Assembly: GCF_011006175.1 (NCBI RefSeq)
Contig: NZ_CP048795.1
Span: 682,001 to 746,000, forward strand
Origin: Hydrogenobacter sp. T-8
Lineage (GTDB): Bacteria; Aquificota; Aquificia; Aquificales; Aquificaceae
Direction: 5' to 3'
DNA length: 64,000 nucleotides
A program made the translations under genes and the position numbers. The notes beneath the pieces were generated by a model, which searched no databases, was not told where the DNA came from, and saw only the letters and a list, made by a program, of their open reading frames with translations. Position 1 is the first letter of the stretch. Each line of letters opens with the position of its first letter. Positions 19,965 through 28,621 of the stretch are shown one piece after another.

Positions 19965-20353
19965 CTCCGTGTTCTAACGCCTATAAGCACGTTCTCCACT
20001 TGGTTGCGTTTACCGATATCCATAAGAGCGACCACAAACTTGTGAGCGGTATCCTCATCCGCTTCTATCACTAATGTCTTTGGCTTTTTCTCTTGAATAA
20101 GCGTTTCTATCTCCTCAAGGCTAACATCCTTACCGCCCACCTGATACCTTCCATCTTTTAAAACTTGAACTCTAAAGACCTCAAGGCTTATCTTCTCACC
20201 CTCTTTTGCAAAGGGAAGCTTTACCGCAAGAAAGGTAATAGGGGATTGAAAGGCAATAACCGCAAGAAAGAGAAAGACCGCAAGGAGGGTATCCACTAAG
20301 GGAACTACATCTATGTATGTTCTCTCATCGTAGCCGAGCCTCCTCCTTCTCAT
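19961..20353 (-). CDS. exbD: ExbD/TolR-family proton-channel subunit
   Basis: 130 residues with one N-terminal membrane helix carrying the essential aspartate (VPLVDTLLAVFLFLAV), then a periplasmic domain. It pairs with the ExbB/TolQ protein encoded just upstream to use the proton-motive force. It overlaps both neighbours by 4 bp. No TonB or TolA gene is in view, so import energisation and envelope maintenance are both possible. Confidence 0.9.
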   Translation of the reverse strand: MRRRRLGYDERTYIDVVPLVDTLLAVFLFLAVIAFQSPITFLAVKLPFAKEGEKISLEVFRVQVLKDGRYQVGGKDVSLEEIETLIQEKKPKTLVIEADEDTAHKFVVALMDIGKRNQVENVLIGVRTRR

Positions 20354-20964
20354 CTTAGCATCCTCAAAACTTCAAAAATCTCAAACTCTATCCTATCAAG
20401 TATACTGTTTCCCCATATTCTAAAGAGCCAATAGGCAATAAGGGCTGGTATGGCAACCGCAAGACCTGTAGCTGCGGCCACAAGTGCTTCACTTATACCT
20501 TTTGAAAGGAGAACCATTGCCTGCTCGGGATTTGCGGTCGCAAAGGCGGAAAAAACCTTTATAAGACCGGTGATAGTGCCAAAAAGCCCAATGAGGGGTG
20601 CAACGCTTGCGGTGGTGGATAGCAATGGCAGGTTCTTTTCAATCCTTGGCGCCAAAAGGGAAAGCTCAAGGTCAAGGACTTTTATCATATCTTCTTTACT
20701 AACCTTCCCATCTCTGTATCCCTGTAGCATGTCCTTGAGTAGGTTTGCGATAAAGGAGCTTTCTGTGGAAAGGAGTTTTATCGCACCTTCTATGTCTCCG
20801 CTTGCAATAAGAGGTTTTAGGTCTCTTACAGACTTACCTATGTAGAAAGAAGAGCGAAGATGAAATACGCGTTCCACTATCACAGCCCAAGAGACCACAG
20901 AAAGAAAAATAAGAGGATACATGGCAAGCCCACCTTTCTGAAATAGCTCAAAAAGTCCTTCCAT
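20350..20964 (-). CDS. exbB: ExbB/TolQ-family proton-channel subunit
   Basis: 204 residues with three membrane helices: one near the N-terminus (YPLIFLSVVSWAVIVERVF) and two in the C-terminal half (STTASVAPLIGLFGTITGLIKVF and AATGLAVAIPALIAYWLF). The conserved GLFGTITG and GLAVAIPA stretches define the MotA/TolQ/ExbB family. It follows the large TPR gene by 1 nt and overlaps exbD by 4 bp. Confidence 0.92.
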   Translation of the reverse strand: MEGLFELFQKGGLAMYPLIFLSVVSWAVIVERVFHLRSSFYIGKSVRDLKPLIASGDIEGAIKLLSTESSFIANLLKDMLQGYRDGKVSKEDMIKVLDLELSLLAPRIEKNLPLLSTTASVAPLIGLFGTITGLIKVFSAFATANPEQAMVLLSKGISEALVAAATGLAVAIPALIAYWLFRIWGNSILDRIEFEIFEVLRMLR

Positions 20965-20965
20965 A

Positions 20966-23506
20966 TCACCTCACCTCACATTTTGGTAAGCCTTGTCTGA
21001 GCTTATTGTATGAATTTACCTCCTCTGGTTTTGACTTGTTTAGGTCAAACCTCTCCAACAAACAGCTGGCATCTCTCCTCGCACCCAACTCTATAAGTAT
21101 TTTAGCACCCTCCAAAACAGCTTGATTGTAGTATGGTTCTTCCTTGTAGTTAAGGGATATTTCTACGAAGTTTTCAAGAGCCTTTTTCTTATCACCCTTT
21201 TTGAGACTGTCAAGACCGAGAAGGAAAAGAGCCTCTCCTCGCAAGCTCCTGTCCGGGCTTTTAATCACATAGCCTATCAGATCCGTCTCTCCTGTCTGTC
21301 TGTATAGGTCAATAAGATACTTCTCAAAGTCTCTACTTCTATAGCCAGCCTTTATAAGCTCACGAGAAAGAGAAAGGGCGGAGGATGCGTCTTTTAAGGC
21401 AAGATAAAGACCCAGTGCCCTAACCTTATCTTGGATGTCTCCCTCCGCAAGCAAATCCGCAAGACTTTTGGTGTCTCTTGCTGAAGTGTATAACTTTATA
21501 AGCTCCTCTCTCGCCTTAGCCCTATCCTCCTGAGGCTCAGCCTCCTTGTATACCTTGTAATAAAGCACCAGTTTTTTGGCAGGGTCTTCTTCCATCTCCG
21601 CCATCTTAAGTATGGCTTTAAACCTAAGGGGTGTGTCAAGAAGCTTTAAAAGCTCCCTTTCCGCTCCCCTTTTGTCTCCCTTTCTTGCCAAGAGGGATGC
21701 ATACTGGTAGATTACCTCAGGCTGGGGGTTTTTCTCCCTTTGCATGTAATCCAGAAGGAGCTTTTCCAGTTCTTCGTCGCTTACTCCCTTACCAGAAAAC
21801 TCAAACAGAGACAGAGTTGCCTGCTTAGCCTCCTCGCTATCTGGATACCTCTTTAAAACCTCGTAATAGCTCTCCTTTGCCTTTTCTACATTTCCAGCAT
21901 TGTAATAGGCATCACCCATCCTAAGCAAGGCTTTTGCCTTTAGTGGACTTTTATCTGAAACTCTTCCAAAGAAGGACACCGCTTTTTGATAATTGCCTTC
22001 TAAAAAGTAGGACATTCCCAGTAGATAAAGCTCTTCGTCCGACCTTTCTGTGAGAAAACTCCTTGCCAGTTTCGTATCCCCCATCATGAGTGCGGAGCGA
22101 GCCTTTAGAATGTTTGACCTCTGGTCTGTTTTCCCCTGAAGAAGGCTTATGACCTCCTTGTATCTCTTGAGGTTGTATAAGGCTATAGCCCTGTAGTATG
22201 GGTCTTCAAAAAAGCCTAAAGCTCCAAGCCAATCTCCTCTCCTGAATCTCTCCCAACCTGAGAACTCTCTTGCGAGGTCAGGGTAAAGCTTTGATACTTC
22301 AGAAATTACAGGGTTTAAGTCCCCGTTGGTCCAATAGAGGGCTTCAAGAAGCCACATGTAGTCTTCTCTGTCCTTGCCCTTCTTGTTTTCCAAAAGGCTT
22401 ATAACCCTTATGTAATCTCCCATCTTAATCGCTGAATAAACCGCATACCTTACGTTCCCCGCCTCAAGAAAATTAAGAAGGGCAAGGGAATAGTCTCCCG
22501 CATTGTAGGCTATTATGCCTGCCCTCTCCAAAAAGTTGGGATTCTTCGTGATGCTATACGTAAGCCTCGAAAGGTATATGTCCCGCTCAGATAGAAGAGC
22601 GTATAGTTCACTTGTAAGTCTTTGGTTAAGGCTTTCTAAGATGCTTGCGTATCTGAAGGCTTCCTCTCCTTTACCTTCTCTGTATTCTATAAGTGCAAGA
22701 TAATAGAGAGCTATTTCTCTATAGGGACTGCTTGGTGCAGAGTACAGGGAAAAGGTCTCCTTTGCTCCACGTAGGTCGCCAGAGAAATACTTAACTACTG
22801 CAGACCTAAGGGAAGTGCTATCCTTGTATAGGACATTTTCTTGTCCCCTCACAAAATCCGCTACATAACCGCAATACTGAGAAAAGACCACGTTGCTACA
22901 GTTAGGTTCTTGCACTCTACCCTCTTTGATAGCCTTTACCGCCTGCCAGAGCTCATCCCTATTTTCTGGCACAGAGTCTCTAAGGATAAAATGCAAGGCA
23001 TAGTAAGCTTCGCAGGCAGGCTTCTGATATATGTGGGAAAACTGACAGGAGCTCCTAAAGAGCTCAAGGGCTTTGTCTTTCTGGTCTCTTGAGTAGGCTA
23101 TAAGCCCTAAAACATACTCCGCCATAGGCTTAAAGGGAGAGTTGGGGATAAGAACAACCTTTGAAAGCTCCTCCTCTGCTAAGGCGTATCTACCCCTTAG
23201 ATAGTAGTCCACCCCGAGCCTATAGGAAAGAGCATCCCTTGGCTCTCCACAACTTATTCCACCGCCCCTTTCCACAGGCTTGACTGGAACAAATTCCATA
23301 AACTTTGGCGGTTCAAGAAGCTCAGAAGAGAGGTCAAGCTCCCTTGTTTGTAGCATAGGAAGTTTTTCCGGTGGTATGAGTTTGGGCTTTTCTTCAAAGA
23401 CCTTGCCTGTAAGCTCCACATTTATGTCAAACTCCTTGGTTATCTGCTGGGCAAGGACAAAGGACAACAAAAGCAAAAAACTAAAGAGCCTTATGGGCTT
23501 CCACAT
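20966..23506 (-). CDS. Exported TPR-repeat protein
   Basis: 846 residues with a signal peptide (LFSFLLLLSFVLAQ) and tetratricopeptide-type helical repeats through most of the length (for example YRLGVDYYLRGRYALAEEELSKV, KALLRMGDAYYNAGNVEKAKESYYEVLKRYPDSEEA, ALFLLGLDSLKKGDKKKALENF). It is probably periplasmic and a protein-interaction scaffold. Its position directly before exbB-exbD suggests it works with that proton-driven complex, like large TPR proteins next to Exb/Tol genes elsewhere (inference). It overlaps the end of pspA by 26 bp. Confidence 0.85.
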   Translation of the reverse strand: MWKPIRLFSFLLLLSFVLAQQITKEFDINVELTGKVFEEKPKLIPPEKLPMLQTRELDLSSELLEPPKFMEFVPVKPVERGGGISCGEPRDALSYRLGVDYYLRGRYALAEEELSKVVLIPNSPFKPMAEYVLGLIAYSRDQKDKALELFRSSCQFSHIYQKPACEAYYALHFILRDSVPENRDELWQAVKAIKEGRVQEPNCSNVVFSQYCGYVADFVRGQENVLYKDSTSLRSAVVKYFSGDLRGAKETFSLYSAPSSPYREIALYYLALIEYREGKGEEAFRYASILESLNQRLTSELYALLSERDIYLSRLTYSITKNPNFLERAGIIAYNAGDYSLALLNFLEAGNVRYAVYSAIKMGDYIRVISLLENKKGKDREDYMWLLEALYWTNGDLNPVISEVSKLYPDLAREFSGWERFRRGDWLGALGFFEDPYYRAIALYNLKRYKEVISLLQGKTDQRSNILKARSALMMGDTKLARSFLTERSDEELYLLGMSYFLEGNYQKAVSFFGRVSDKSPLKAKALLRMGDAYYNAGNVEKAKESYYEVLKRYPDSEEAKQATLSLFEFSGKGVSDEELEKLLLDYMQREKNPQPEVIYQYASLLARKGDKRGAERELLKLLDTPLRFKAILKMAEMEEDPAKKLVLYYKVYKEAEPQEDRAKAREELIKLYTSARDTKSLADLLAEGDIQDKVRALGLYLALKDASSALSLSRELIKAGYRSRDFEKYLIDLYRQTGETDLIGYVIKSPDRSLRGEALFLLGLDSLKKGDKKKALENFVEISLNYKEEPYYNQAVLEGAKILIELGARRDASCLLERFDLNKSKPEEVNSYNKLRQGLPKCEVR

Positions 23507-24116
23507 ACAAATCTCCTAAGTGGCATGTTATATTAAGCCTCATTATAACATTCCTATCTCTTTCCATGTGAGCCAGAGAATAGCTGGCATTATCACAGCC
23601 AAAGGACCAAAACTTAGAAAGGTCTACTTTGAGAAGGGCACAGTAGATGGCTCTTATAGGCACTGTGTGTGAGACCACCGCCACCGCCTGCTCCCAATGT
23701 TTTTCCTTTATCTCCTCAAGAAAATCCTTTACCCTCTCATATACCTGCTGAAGGCTCTCGCCACCTTCAAAGCTTACCTTGTGAGGCTCTTCAAGCCACT
23801 GTCTGAACTGCTCTGGAAACCTCTCTTGGACTTCTTCCACCAATAGCCCCGACCACGCACCGTGGTCTATCTCTATAATCCTTCTATCCTCTATTACCTC
23901 AAGCCCCTTTGCCTTTGCCACCTCCTGTGCGGTCTGGAGGGTTCTTTTCAAAGGAGAGGAGTATATGGCATGTAGCTCAATGCTTTGAAAGTGTTCTCCC
24001 AGTCTTTTGGCTTGAGCTTTGCCCCTTTCTGAAAGCTCTGGGTCAAGAAGCCCTTGATATCTGCCAATGGGGTTCCACTGGCTCTCTGCGTGTCTTATTA
24101 TATATAGCCTTACCAT
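23481..24116 (-). CDS. pspA: Metal-independent phosphoserine phosphatase (histidine phosphatase family)
   Basis: 211 residues. The catalytic RHAESQWN (His9) and later VVSHTVPIRAIYCALL are the histidine-phosphatase signatures. Length and sequence, including IIEIDHGAWSGLLVEEV and a C-terminus DLYVEAHKAL, match the PspA phosphoserine phosphatase described from Hydrogenobacter thermophilus rather than ordinary phosphoglycerate mutase. It would carry out the last step of serine synthesis. The upstream class V aminotransferase overlaps it by 7 bp and could supply the preceding step. Confidence 0.88.
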   Translation of the reverse strand: MVRLYIIRHAESQWNPIGRYQGLLDPELSERGKAQAKRLGEHFQSIELHAIYSSPLKRTLQTAQEVAKAKGLEVIEDRRIIEIDHGAWSGLLVEEVQERFPEQFRQWLEEPHKVSFEGGESLQQVYERVKDFLEEIKEKHWEQAVAVVSHTVPIRAIYCALLKVDLSKFWSFGCDNASYSLAHMERDRNVIMRLNITCHLGDLYVEAHKAL

Positions 24117-25234
24117 ATTTTGTGTTCCATAATGGTTCGACTGTAGGTCTTCACTCCTTCTCCAAGCTCCACGCCAAAGCCAAGCCTTTTGAGGACTACC
24201 TCAAGCATTCCAATAAGCATAAGACCGTCCTTGGGATCTACGCCCATGTGGGATATGCGGAATATTTTACCCTTAAGACTGTCCTGCCCTCCTGCCACCC
24301 TTATACCAAGTTTTAAAAGCTCTTTTCTTATGTCTTCTGACCTCTCGGAGTATATGGCACTTACAGAAAGGGATGGATTTTCCGCAAATTTCCTTAGACC
24401 CAAGGTCTCCAATGCCCTTATAGTTCCCTCTGAAAGTGCTTTATGTCTTTTTTCAACCTTCTCCATGCCTTCTTCAAGTAGCATAAGTAGAGATTCTCTC
24501 ATGGCAAGTATCAGACTTATGGCAGGCGTCCATGCGGTTTGACCTTCCTTTTGTTTAGAAAGCTCTCTCTTTACGCTAAAGTAGAAGGCTCTATCCACAA
24601 GGCTTTCTTTTGCACGTTCGGAAAACCAAAGCACAGAAAGACCAGGAGGGAGCAAAAAGCCCTTTTGAGAGCCACCCACTATCACATCAAGGTTCCACTC
24701 AGAGGGTTTTATATTATAAACACCAAGTGCAGTGATGGCGTCCGCCACACACAGGGCGTTAAACTCTTTGCAAACCTTACCTATCTCGGATGCTGGATGG
24801 TATGCTCCAGTGGAGGTTTCTGAAACTTGAAAGAGCACACCCTTGCACTCTGGGTTTTCTTTCAGAAGCTCTCTTACCCTCTCTGGGTCTGCGGATTTGC
24901 CCCATTCTACCTTGTATTCTATAGGTCTTAGACCCCAATGTTGAGCGAGCTTTAGCCACCTTTCGCCAAACTTCCCACCGTTTATCACAAGCACCTTATC
25001 GCCCTCTTTGAAAAAGCTAAGTATGGCAGATTCCATCGCCCCAGTGCCGGAGGAGGCAAAGAAAACGAAATTGTCCGATGGCTCATCCAAAAGCCTTTTA
25101 AAGAGCTCTCTCACCTCAAGAAAGGCATTTTTAAACTCCTCTGTCCTGTGATGGATTATCTGCCTTCCGAGGACTTCTCTTACCCTTTCGGGAAGCTCTA
25201 CCGGACCAGGTGTGAAAATTCTTTCACGACGCAT
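24110..25234 (-). CDS. Class V aminotransferase (alanine-glyoxylate/serine-pyruvate type)
   Basis: PLP enzyme of 374 residues when started at ATG 25234 (MRRERIFTPGPVELPERV, the usual N-terminus). The longer open frame to 25303 crosses the divergent gene and its promoter. The PLP lysine is in VGGSQKGFLLPPG; VADAITALG is the cofactor aspartate region. The family covers alanine-glyoxylate and serine-pyruvate aminotransferases. Operon position before pspA suggests the phosphoserine aminotransferase role in this organism (inference). TAAAAT lies 8 nt before the start codon. Confidence 0.85.
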   Translation of the reverse strand: MRRERIFTPGPVELPERVREVLGRQIIHHRTEEFKNAFLEVRELFKRLLDEPSDNFVFFASSGTGAMESAILSFFKEGDKVLVINGGKFGERWLKLAQHWGLRPIEYKVEWGKSADPERVRELLKENPECKGVLFQVSETSTGAYHPASEIGKVCKEFNALCVADAITALGVYNIKPSEWNLDVIVGGSQKGFLLPPGLSVLWFSERAKESLVDRAFYFSVKRELSKQKEGQTAWTPAISLILAMRESLLMLLEEGMEKVEKRHKALSEGTIRALETLGLRKFAENPSLSVSAIYSERSEDIRKELLKLGIRVAGGQDSLKGKIFRISHMGVDPKDGLMLIGMLEVVLKRLGFGVELGEGVKTYSRTIMEHKIW

Positions 25235-25236
25235 GG

Positions 25237-25248
25237 TAGAATATTTTA
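25237..25248. promoter_or_regulatory. Shared divergent -10 region (aminotransferase / EamA)
   Basis: The near-palindrome GGTAGAATATTTTACC (25235-25250) holds rightward TAGAAT, 12 nt before ATG 25255, and leftward TAAAAT, 8 nt before ATG 25234. The start codons are 20 bp apart. Confidence 0.5.
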
Positions 25249-25254
25249 CCCTAA

Positions 25255-26085
25255 ATGCTTGGACTTTCTCTGGCTTTGCTATCCTCCATATTTTGGGGGA
25301 CAAACGACTACCTTAGCAAAAGGCTTTTGATAAAGGGACTGGATGAAAACTTCACCCTGTGGGTTAGATTTCCCATAGCCTTCTTACTTCTTACACCCCT
25401 TGGCATTCTCTACTGGGACTTTAATATAAAGGTCTTGACTTATGCCCTAATATGGCTTCCTCTTGAAGTCCTCGGTGGCGTGTTTTTCATCAAAGGTTTG
25501 AAGTATGCACCCCTTTCTGTGGCCATGTCCTTTTATTCCTTTATGCCCGTCTTTTCTGCCCTCTTTGGCTGGCTTATTCTTTCCGAAGAGCCTTCTCCTA
25601 TAGGTATGCTGGGTATGTCTTTGGTAATCTTCGCTACTTTAATTCTTGTAGGTTTTTCACCAAAAGAATTTTTCAAGAAAAACAGGGGAGTTGTCTACAT
25701 GATCCTTTCCACTGTCTTCTTTGGCTTTAATGTAGTTATAGGCAAGGCGTCCATAATAGAGAGCAATAGCCTTTTCTTCAGCTGGTTTTATACCCTTTGT
25801 ATGAGTTTTGGCACTTTGGTTTTTGTAAAACCTTCTGAAGTCTTCAGAAAAGAAAACTACAAGCATTGGGAAATACCTTTACTTGGATTCCTCTTTGCAG
25901 TAGGAGATGCTCTATACAATCTCGCCCTTTTGCTTACCCTTTCCTCTTACGTGGCATCCGCAGAAAGGCTTTCCTTGCTGATAGCTATTCTCTACGGAAA
26001 GGTGCTTCTGAAGGAAGAAACAAAGCGTGTAGTTTTTCCGGCTCTTCTTATGATAGCAGGTAACACTTTTATGGCTTTTGACTAA
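25255..26085 (+). CDS. EamA/DMT-family transporter
   Basis: 276 residues with about ten hydrophobic helices in two EamA halves (for example ALLSSIFWGTNDYLSKRLL at the start and YMILSTVFFGFNVVIGKASI in the second half). These are inner-membrane drug/metabolite exporters; the substrate cannot be told. The 3' end overlaps the opposing gamma-carbonic anhydrase gene by 17 bp. Confidence 0.88.
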   Translation: MLGLSLALLSSIFWGTNDYLSKRLLIKGLDENFTLWVRFPIAFLLLTPLGILYWDFNIKVLTYALIWLPLEVLGGVFFIKGLKYAPLSVAMSFYSFMPVFSALFGWLILSEEPSPIGMLGMSLVIFATLILVGFSPKEFFKKNRGVVYMILSTVFFGFNVVIGKASIIESNSLFFSWFYTLCMSFGTLVFVKPSEVFRKENYKHWEIPLLGFLFAVGDALYNLALLLTLSSYVASAERLSLLIAILYGKVLLKEETKRVVFPALLMIAGNTFMAFD

Positions 26086-26590
26086 GGTAGGAGTTTTTGT
26101 AGTTTATGTAGTTTTTAGCAGATTCTTCGATGAGCCTCATTTCCTCTTCCTTTAGGTCTCTCACCACCTTTGCAGGAAAGCCTGCCACAAGCACGCCAGA
26201 TGGAAATTTCTTGTTAGGTGTTAGCAGTGCACCAGCACCCACAAGCACATAGTCCTCAATCTCCACACCATCCATTACCACCGCACCCATACCTATAAGC
26301 ACATAGTTTCCTATCCTACAGCCATGTAGTATCACCCTATGTCCCACAGTGACAAAGTCTCCTATCAGCGTAGGGTGCGTATCGTGCGTAACGTGAACCA
26401 CAGAGTTATCTTGAATGTTTGTCCCCTTCCCTATGCGTATGTAGTTCACATCACCCCTTATCACAGTGCCATACCAAACAGAAGAGTCCTCTCCTATTTC
26501 CACATCTCCTATAACTGTGGAGTTCTCCGCAAGAAACACAGAGGGATGTATTACAGGATACTTGTCCTTGTAAGGCTTAACTATTGCCAT
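26069..26590 (-). CDS. Gamma-carbonic anhydrase-like hexapeptide-repeat protein
   Basis: 173 residues. Left-handed beta-helix repeats (STVIGDVEIGEDSSVWYGTVIRGD) carry the motif NIQDNSVVHVTHD and the histidines of VTVGHRVILHGCRIGN, matching the metal ligands of gamma-class carbonic anhydrases (CamH/YrdA group). The role may be CO2/bicarbonate handling; many members are untested. On this strand, TAAAAT ends 6 nt before the ATG. Confidence 0.85.
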   Translation of the reverse strand: MAIVKPYKDKYPVIHPSVFLAENSTVIGDVEIGEDSSVWYGTVIRGDVNYIRIGKGTNIQDNSVVHVTHDTHPTLIGDFVTVGHRVILHGCRIGNYVLIGMGAVVMDGVEIEDYVLVGAGALLTPNKKFPSGVLVAGFPAKVVRDLKEEEMRLIEESAKNYINYKNSYLSQKP

Positions 26591-26599
26591 AGGAATATT

Positions 26600-27658
26600 T
26601 TAATAGAGCCTTTTGCAGTCTTCCCAAAGGTATGAGGCTTTAGTGATTGGAAAGTTTATTGACCTAAACTCCATAAAGTCTTTCTCCACTTTGAGCTTAA
26701 AACTTTTCCACCTCAAAGGCTTTTCTTCTATTTGGTATTTAAACTCCGCCTTCAACTGTGGATTCCTTACCCTAAAGGCGTAGGCTTTGCCTCCCACATA
26801 CACATAACCGTAGGCAGTGTTGTCCTTCTCATGGTAAAACCTAACCGCAGAGAAATACTCGCCTAATAGTAAACCATGCCCCTGATGAACTAAGAGAGAT
26901 TTCCTTACTCCACTCCCATCTTCGCCTTCACCAGCTATAAGCGTTAACTCTGAGTCTACACACCTAAAATAATCAAAGCCTTGTCTCCTGTATAAGAGGC
27001 TTTCAAGTCCTTCAACACCCACTATAAAGCCCTCCGAGTCTCCTTCTATCTCAAGCCTTCCCACCGCCCAGCTTCCGTTGGTATATCTAAGATAGTCGTT
27101 CCCTCTCCATGTACTTCTCAATGCCCTAAGCGGTTTCATCTTAGGGTCCATCCAGAGGATAAAGCTGTCATAGTTACCTTCTTGTCCTATCCTTCCCACC
27201 AACACATAACCCCCGTCAAACTTAGCAAGGCTATAGGCGTAAAGGTGTTCACCCACGGATAAAGCCCTACCCTTTTTGTTTTTCAGGTCCACAAGGAAAA
27301 GATGCCATAGCTTCTCTTTTGCACCACCTACCGCATAATTACAATCTGTTTGCCAAAGTATGCCCTTGGGACCTACAAAAGAACGCACCCTTCCAGAAGC
27401 CTTCTCATAAAATAGGAACAAAGCCCTATCTCCCGAGTGTCCTACCGCCACGTAAACATGACCACACTCCTTCACGCTATACAAACCTTCGTCCCCCTTG
27501 CCACCTAATATAAGAGCAATCCCCTTCTCCTTATCCACTAAAAGAGCTTGATAGCCCTTACCTTCTTTGAAAACCCTTCCCACCAAAACCTGACCATCAG
27601 AGGCGAAAAGGGCACTGTTGTATAGTCCTTCCGCCTGTAGGACAAGACACTCAAGCAA
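26600..27658 (-). CDS. Hypothetical protein, possible beta-propeller
   Basis: 352 residues, not recognised. It has repeating short strands with a glycine-rich rhythm (GQVLVGRVFKEG..., GHVYVAVGHSGDRALF, GGYVLVGRIGQEGNYDSF, GSWAVGRLEIEGDSEGF), spaced about 40-45 residues, which would fit a beta-propeller. There is no signal peptide. The start is a TTG at 27658 preceded by AGAGGAT; the nearby ATGs are out of frame or stopped. It is transcribed divergently from the small secreted protein at 27716. Confidence 0.6.
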   Translation of the reverse strand: MLECLVLQAEGLYNSALFASDGQVLVGRVFKEGKGYQALLVDKEKGIALILGGKGDEGLYSVKECGHVYVAVGHSGDRALFLFYEKASGRVRSFVGPKGILWQTDCNYAVGGAKEKLWHLFLVDLKNKKGRALSVGEHLYAYSLAKFDGGYVLVGRIGQEGNYDSFILWMDPKMKPLRALRSTWRGNDYLRYTNGSWAVGRLEIEGDSEGFIVGVEGLESLLYRRQGFDYFRCVDSELTLIAGEGEDGSGVRKSLLVHQGHGLLLGEYFSAVRFYHEKDNTAYGYVYVGGKAYAFRVRNPQLKAEFKYQIEEKPLRWKSFKLKVEKDFMEFRSINFPITKASYLWEDCKRLY

Positions 27659-27715
27659 ATTTCATCCTCTTTTCATCTTTAGTTAATTATATTTCCTCAA
27701 AAAGGAGGAAGTGCT

Positions 27716-27979
27716 ATGAGAAGATTCCTTGCCACATCTACCCTGTTGTTAGGTTTGGCTGGCATAAGTAGTGCAGGTGATAGGGTTTACCTTTCCTTTG
27801 GGGTAAATCTTGGATATCCTTCCTGCCCAGAAAGGAGGGTTGTCTACGTAGATAGAGGTCCAGAGGTGGTTATAGTAAAACCCGCACCTGTCTATTACTA
27901 TGCTCCTTACGAAAGGGTGGTTATAGTGGAAAAGCACAAGCCCAAACATTGGAAAAAGCACCACCGCTGGGACTGGTAA
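27716..27979 (+). CDS. Small secreted Tyr/His/Pro-rich protein
   Basis: 87 residues. There is a clear signal peptide (LATSTLLLGLAGISSAG). The mature part is rich in Val, Tyr, Pro, Lys and His and ends KHKPKHWKKHHRWDW. A strong Shine-Dalgarno (AAAGGAGGAAG) precedes the ATG. The histidine/lysine cluster might bind metals or the cell surface; the function is unknown. It is a single gene between two promoter regions. Confidence 0.65.
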   Translation: MRRFLATSTLLLGLAGISSAGDRVYLSFGVNLGYPSCPERRVVYVDRGPEVVIVKPAPVYYYAPYERVVIVEKHKPKHWKKHHRWDW

Positions 27980-28011
27980 AACTTACAAGCATGTAACTAA
28001 GTTAAATGAAA

Positions 28012-28049
28012 GACCCTTCTTGACCTCGTTTCATATAGGGTTATATACT
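28012..28049 (+). promoter_or_regulatory. Promoter of the DJ-1 operon with shared 13-bp motif
   Basis: -35 TTGACC (28020-28025), an 18-bp spacer, and -10 TATACT (28044-28049). The 13-mer GACCCTTCTTGAC (28012-28024) overlaps the -35 and recurs at the same place in the promoter beside the HxlR regulator (32478-32490). A GGGAGGAGG ribosome-binding site follows. Confidence 0.65.
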
Positions 28050-28069
28050 TTGAGGGAGGAGGTGCAACC

Positions 28070-28618
28070 ATGAAAAAGGTTCTAATACTTACAGGAGACG
28101 CAGCGGAAGCCCTTGAAGTTTTTTATCCCCTTTACAGGCTCAGAGAAGAAGGCTACGATGTAAAGGTTGCAACGCCCGGGAGAAGGGTTCTTCAGACAGT
28201 GGTTCATGATATGGAGCCCAATGTGATGGAAACCTACACAGAAAAGCTGGGATACAAACTGGAAGTGGATATGAACCTAAAGGATGTAAACCCCGAGGAG
28301 TTTGATGCCCTATTTTTGCCCGGTGGAAGAGCTCCAGAGTATGTGAGGACGCACCAAAAGGCTTTGGATATCGTTAGGCACTTCTTTGAGAGAAACAAGC
28401 CTGTGGCTACCCTATGTCATGGACCTCAGCTTTTGGTGGCTGCGGGTGTGGTGAAGGGCAGAAGGGTTAGTGCCTTCTTTGTTCTAAAGCCAGACATTGA
28501 GATGGCAGGTGGAGAGTATGTGGACGGTGTGGTGGTAGACGGAAACCTTGTGTCTGGAAGGGCTTGGCCAGACCTGCCTGAGATAATGAGGGAATTTCTA
28601 AAACTTTTGAGAAGGTGA
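28070..28618 (+). CDS. DJ-1/PfpI-family protein
   Basis: 182 residues, complete DJ-1/PfpI fold. The nucleophile elbow is VATLCHGPQLL with the reactive cysteine, and FDALFLPGGRAPEY carries the conserved glycine-rich strand. Family members act as glyoxalases, deglycases, chaperones or peptidases on damaged proteins and carbonyls. It is the first gene of an operon with a WrbA-like flavoprotein and a molybdo-oxidoreductase, so aldehyde or carbonyl defence is a reasonable inference. Confidence 0.88.
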   Translation: MKKVLILTGDAAEALEVFYPLYRLREEGYDVKVATPGRRVLQTVVHDMEPNVMETYTEKLGYKLEVDMNLKDVNPEEFDALFLPGGRAPEYVRTHQKALDIVRHFFERNKPVATLCHGPQLLVAAGVVKGRRVSAFFVLKPDIEMAGGEYVDGVVVDGNLVSGRAWPDLPEIMREFLKLLRR

Positions 28619-28621
28619 GGT

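Noticed and set aside
25235-25303. N-terminal extension of the aminotransferase
   Set aside because: It covers the divergent promoter and EamA start; the family N-terminus begins at MRRERIFTPGPVE.
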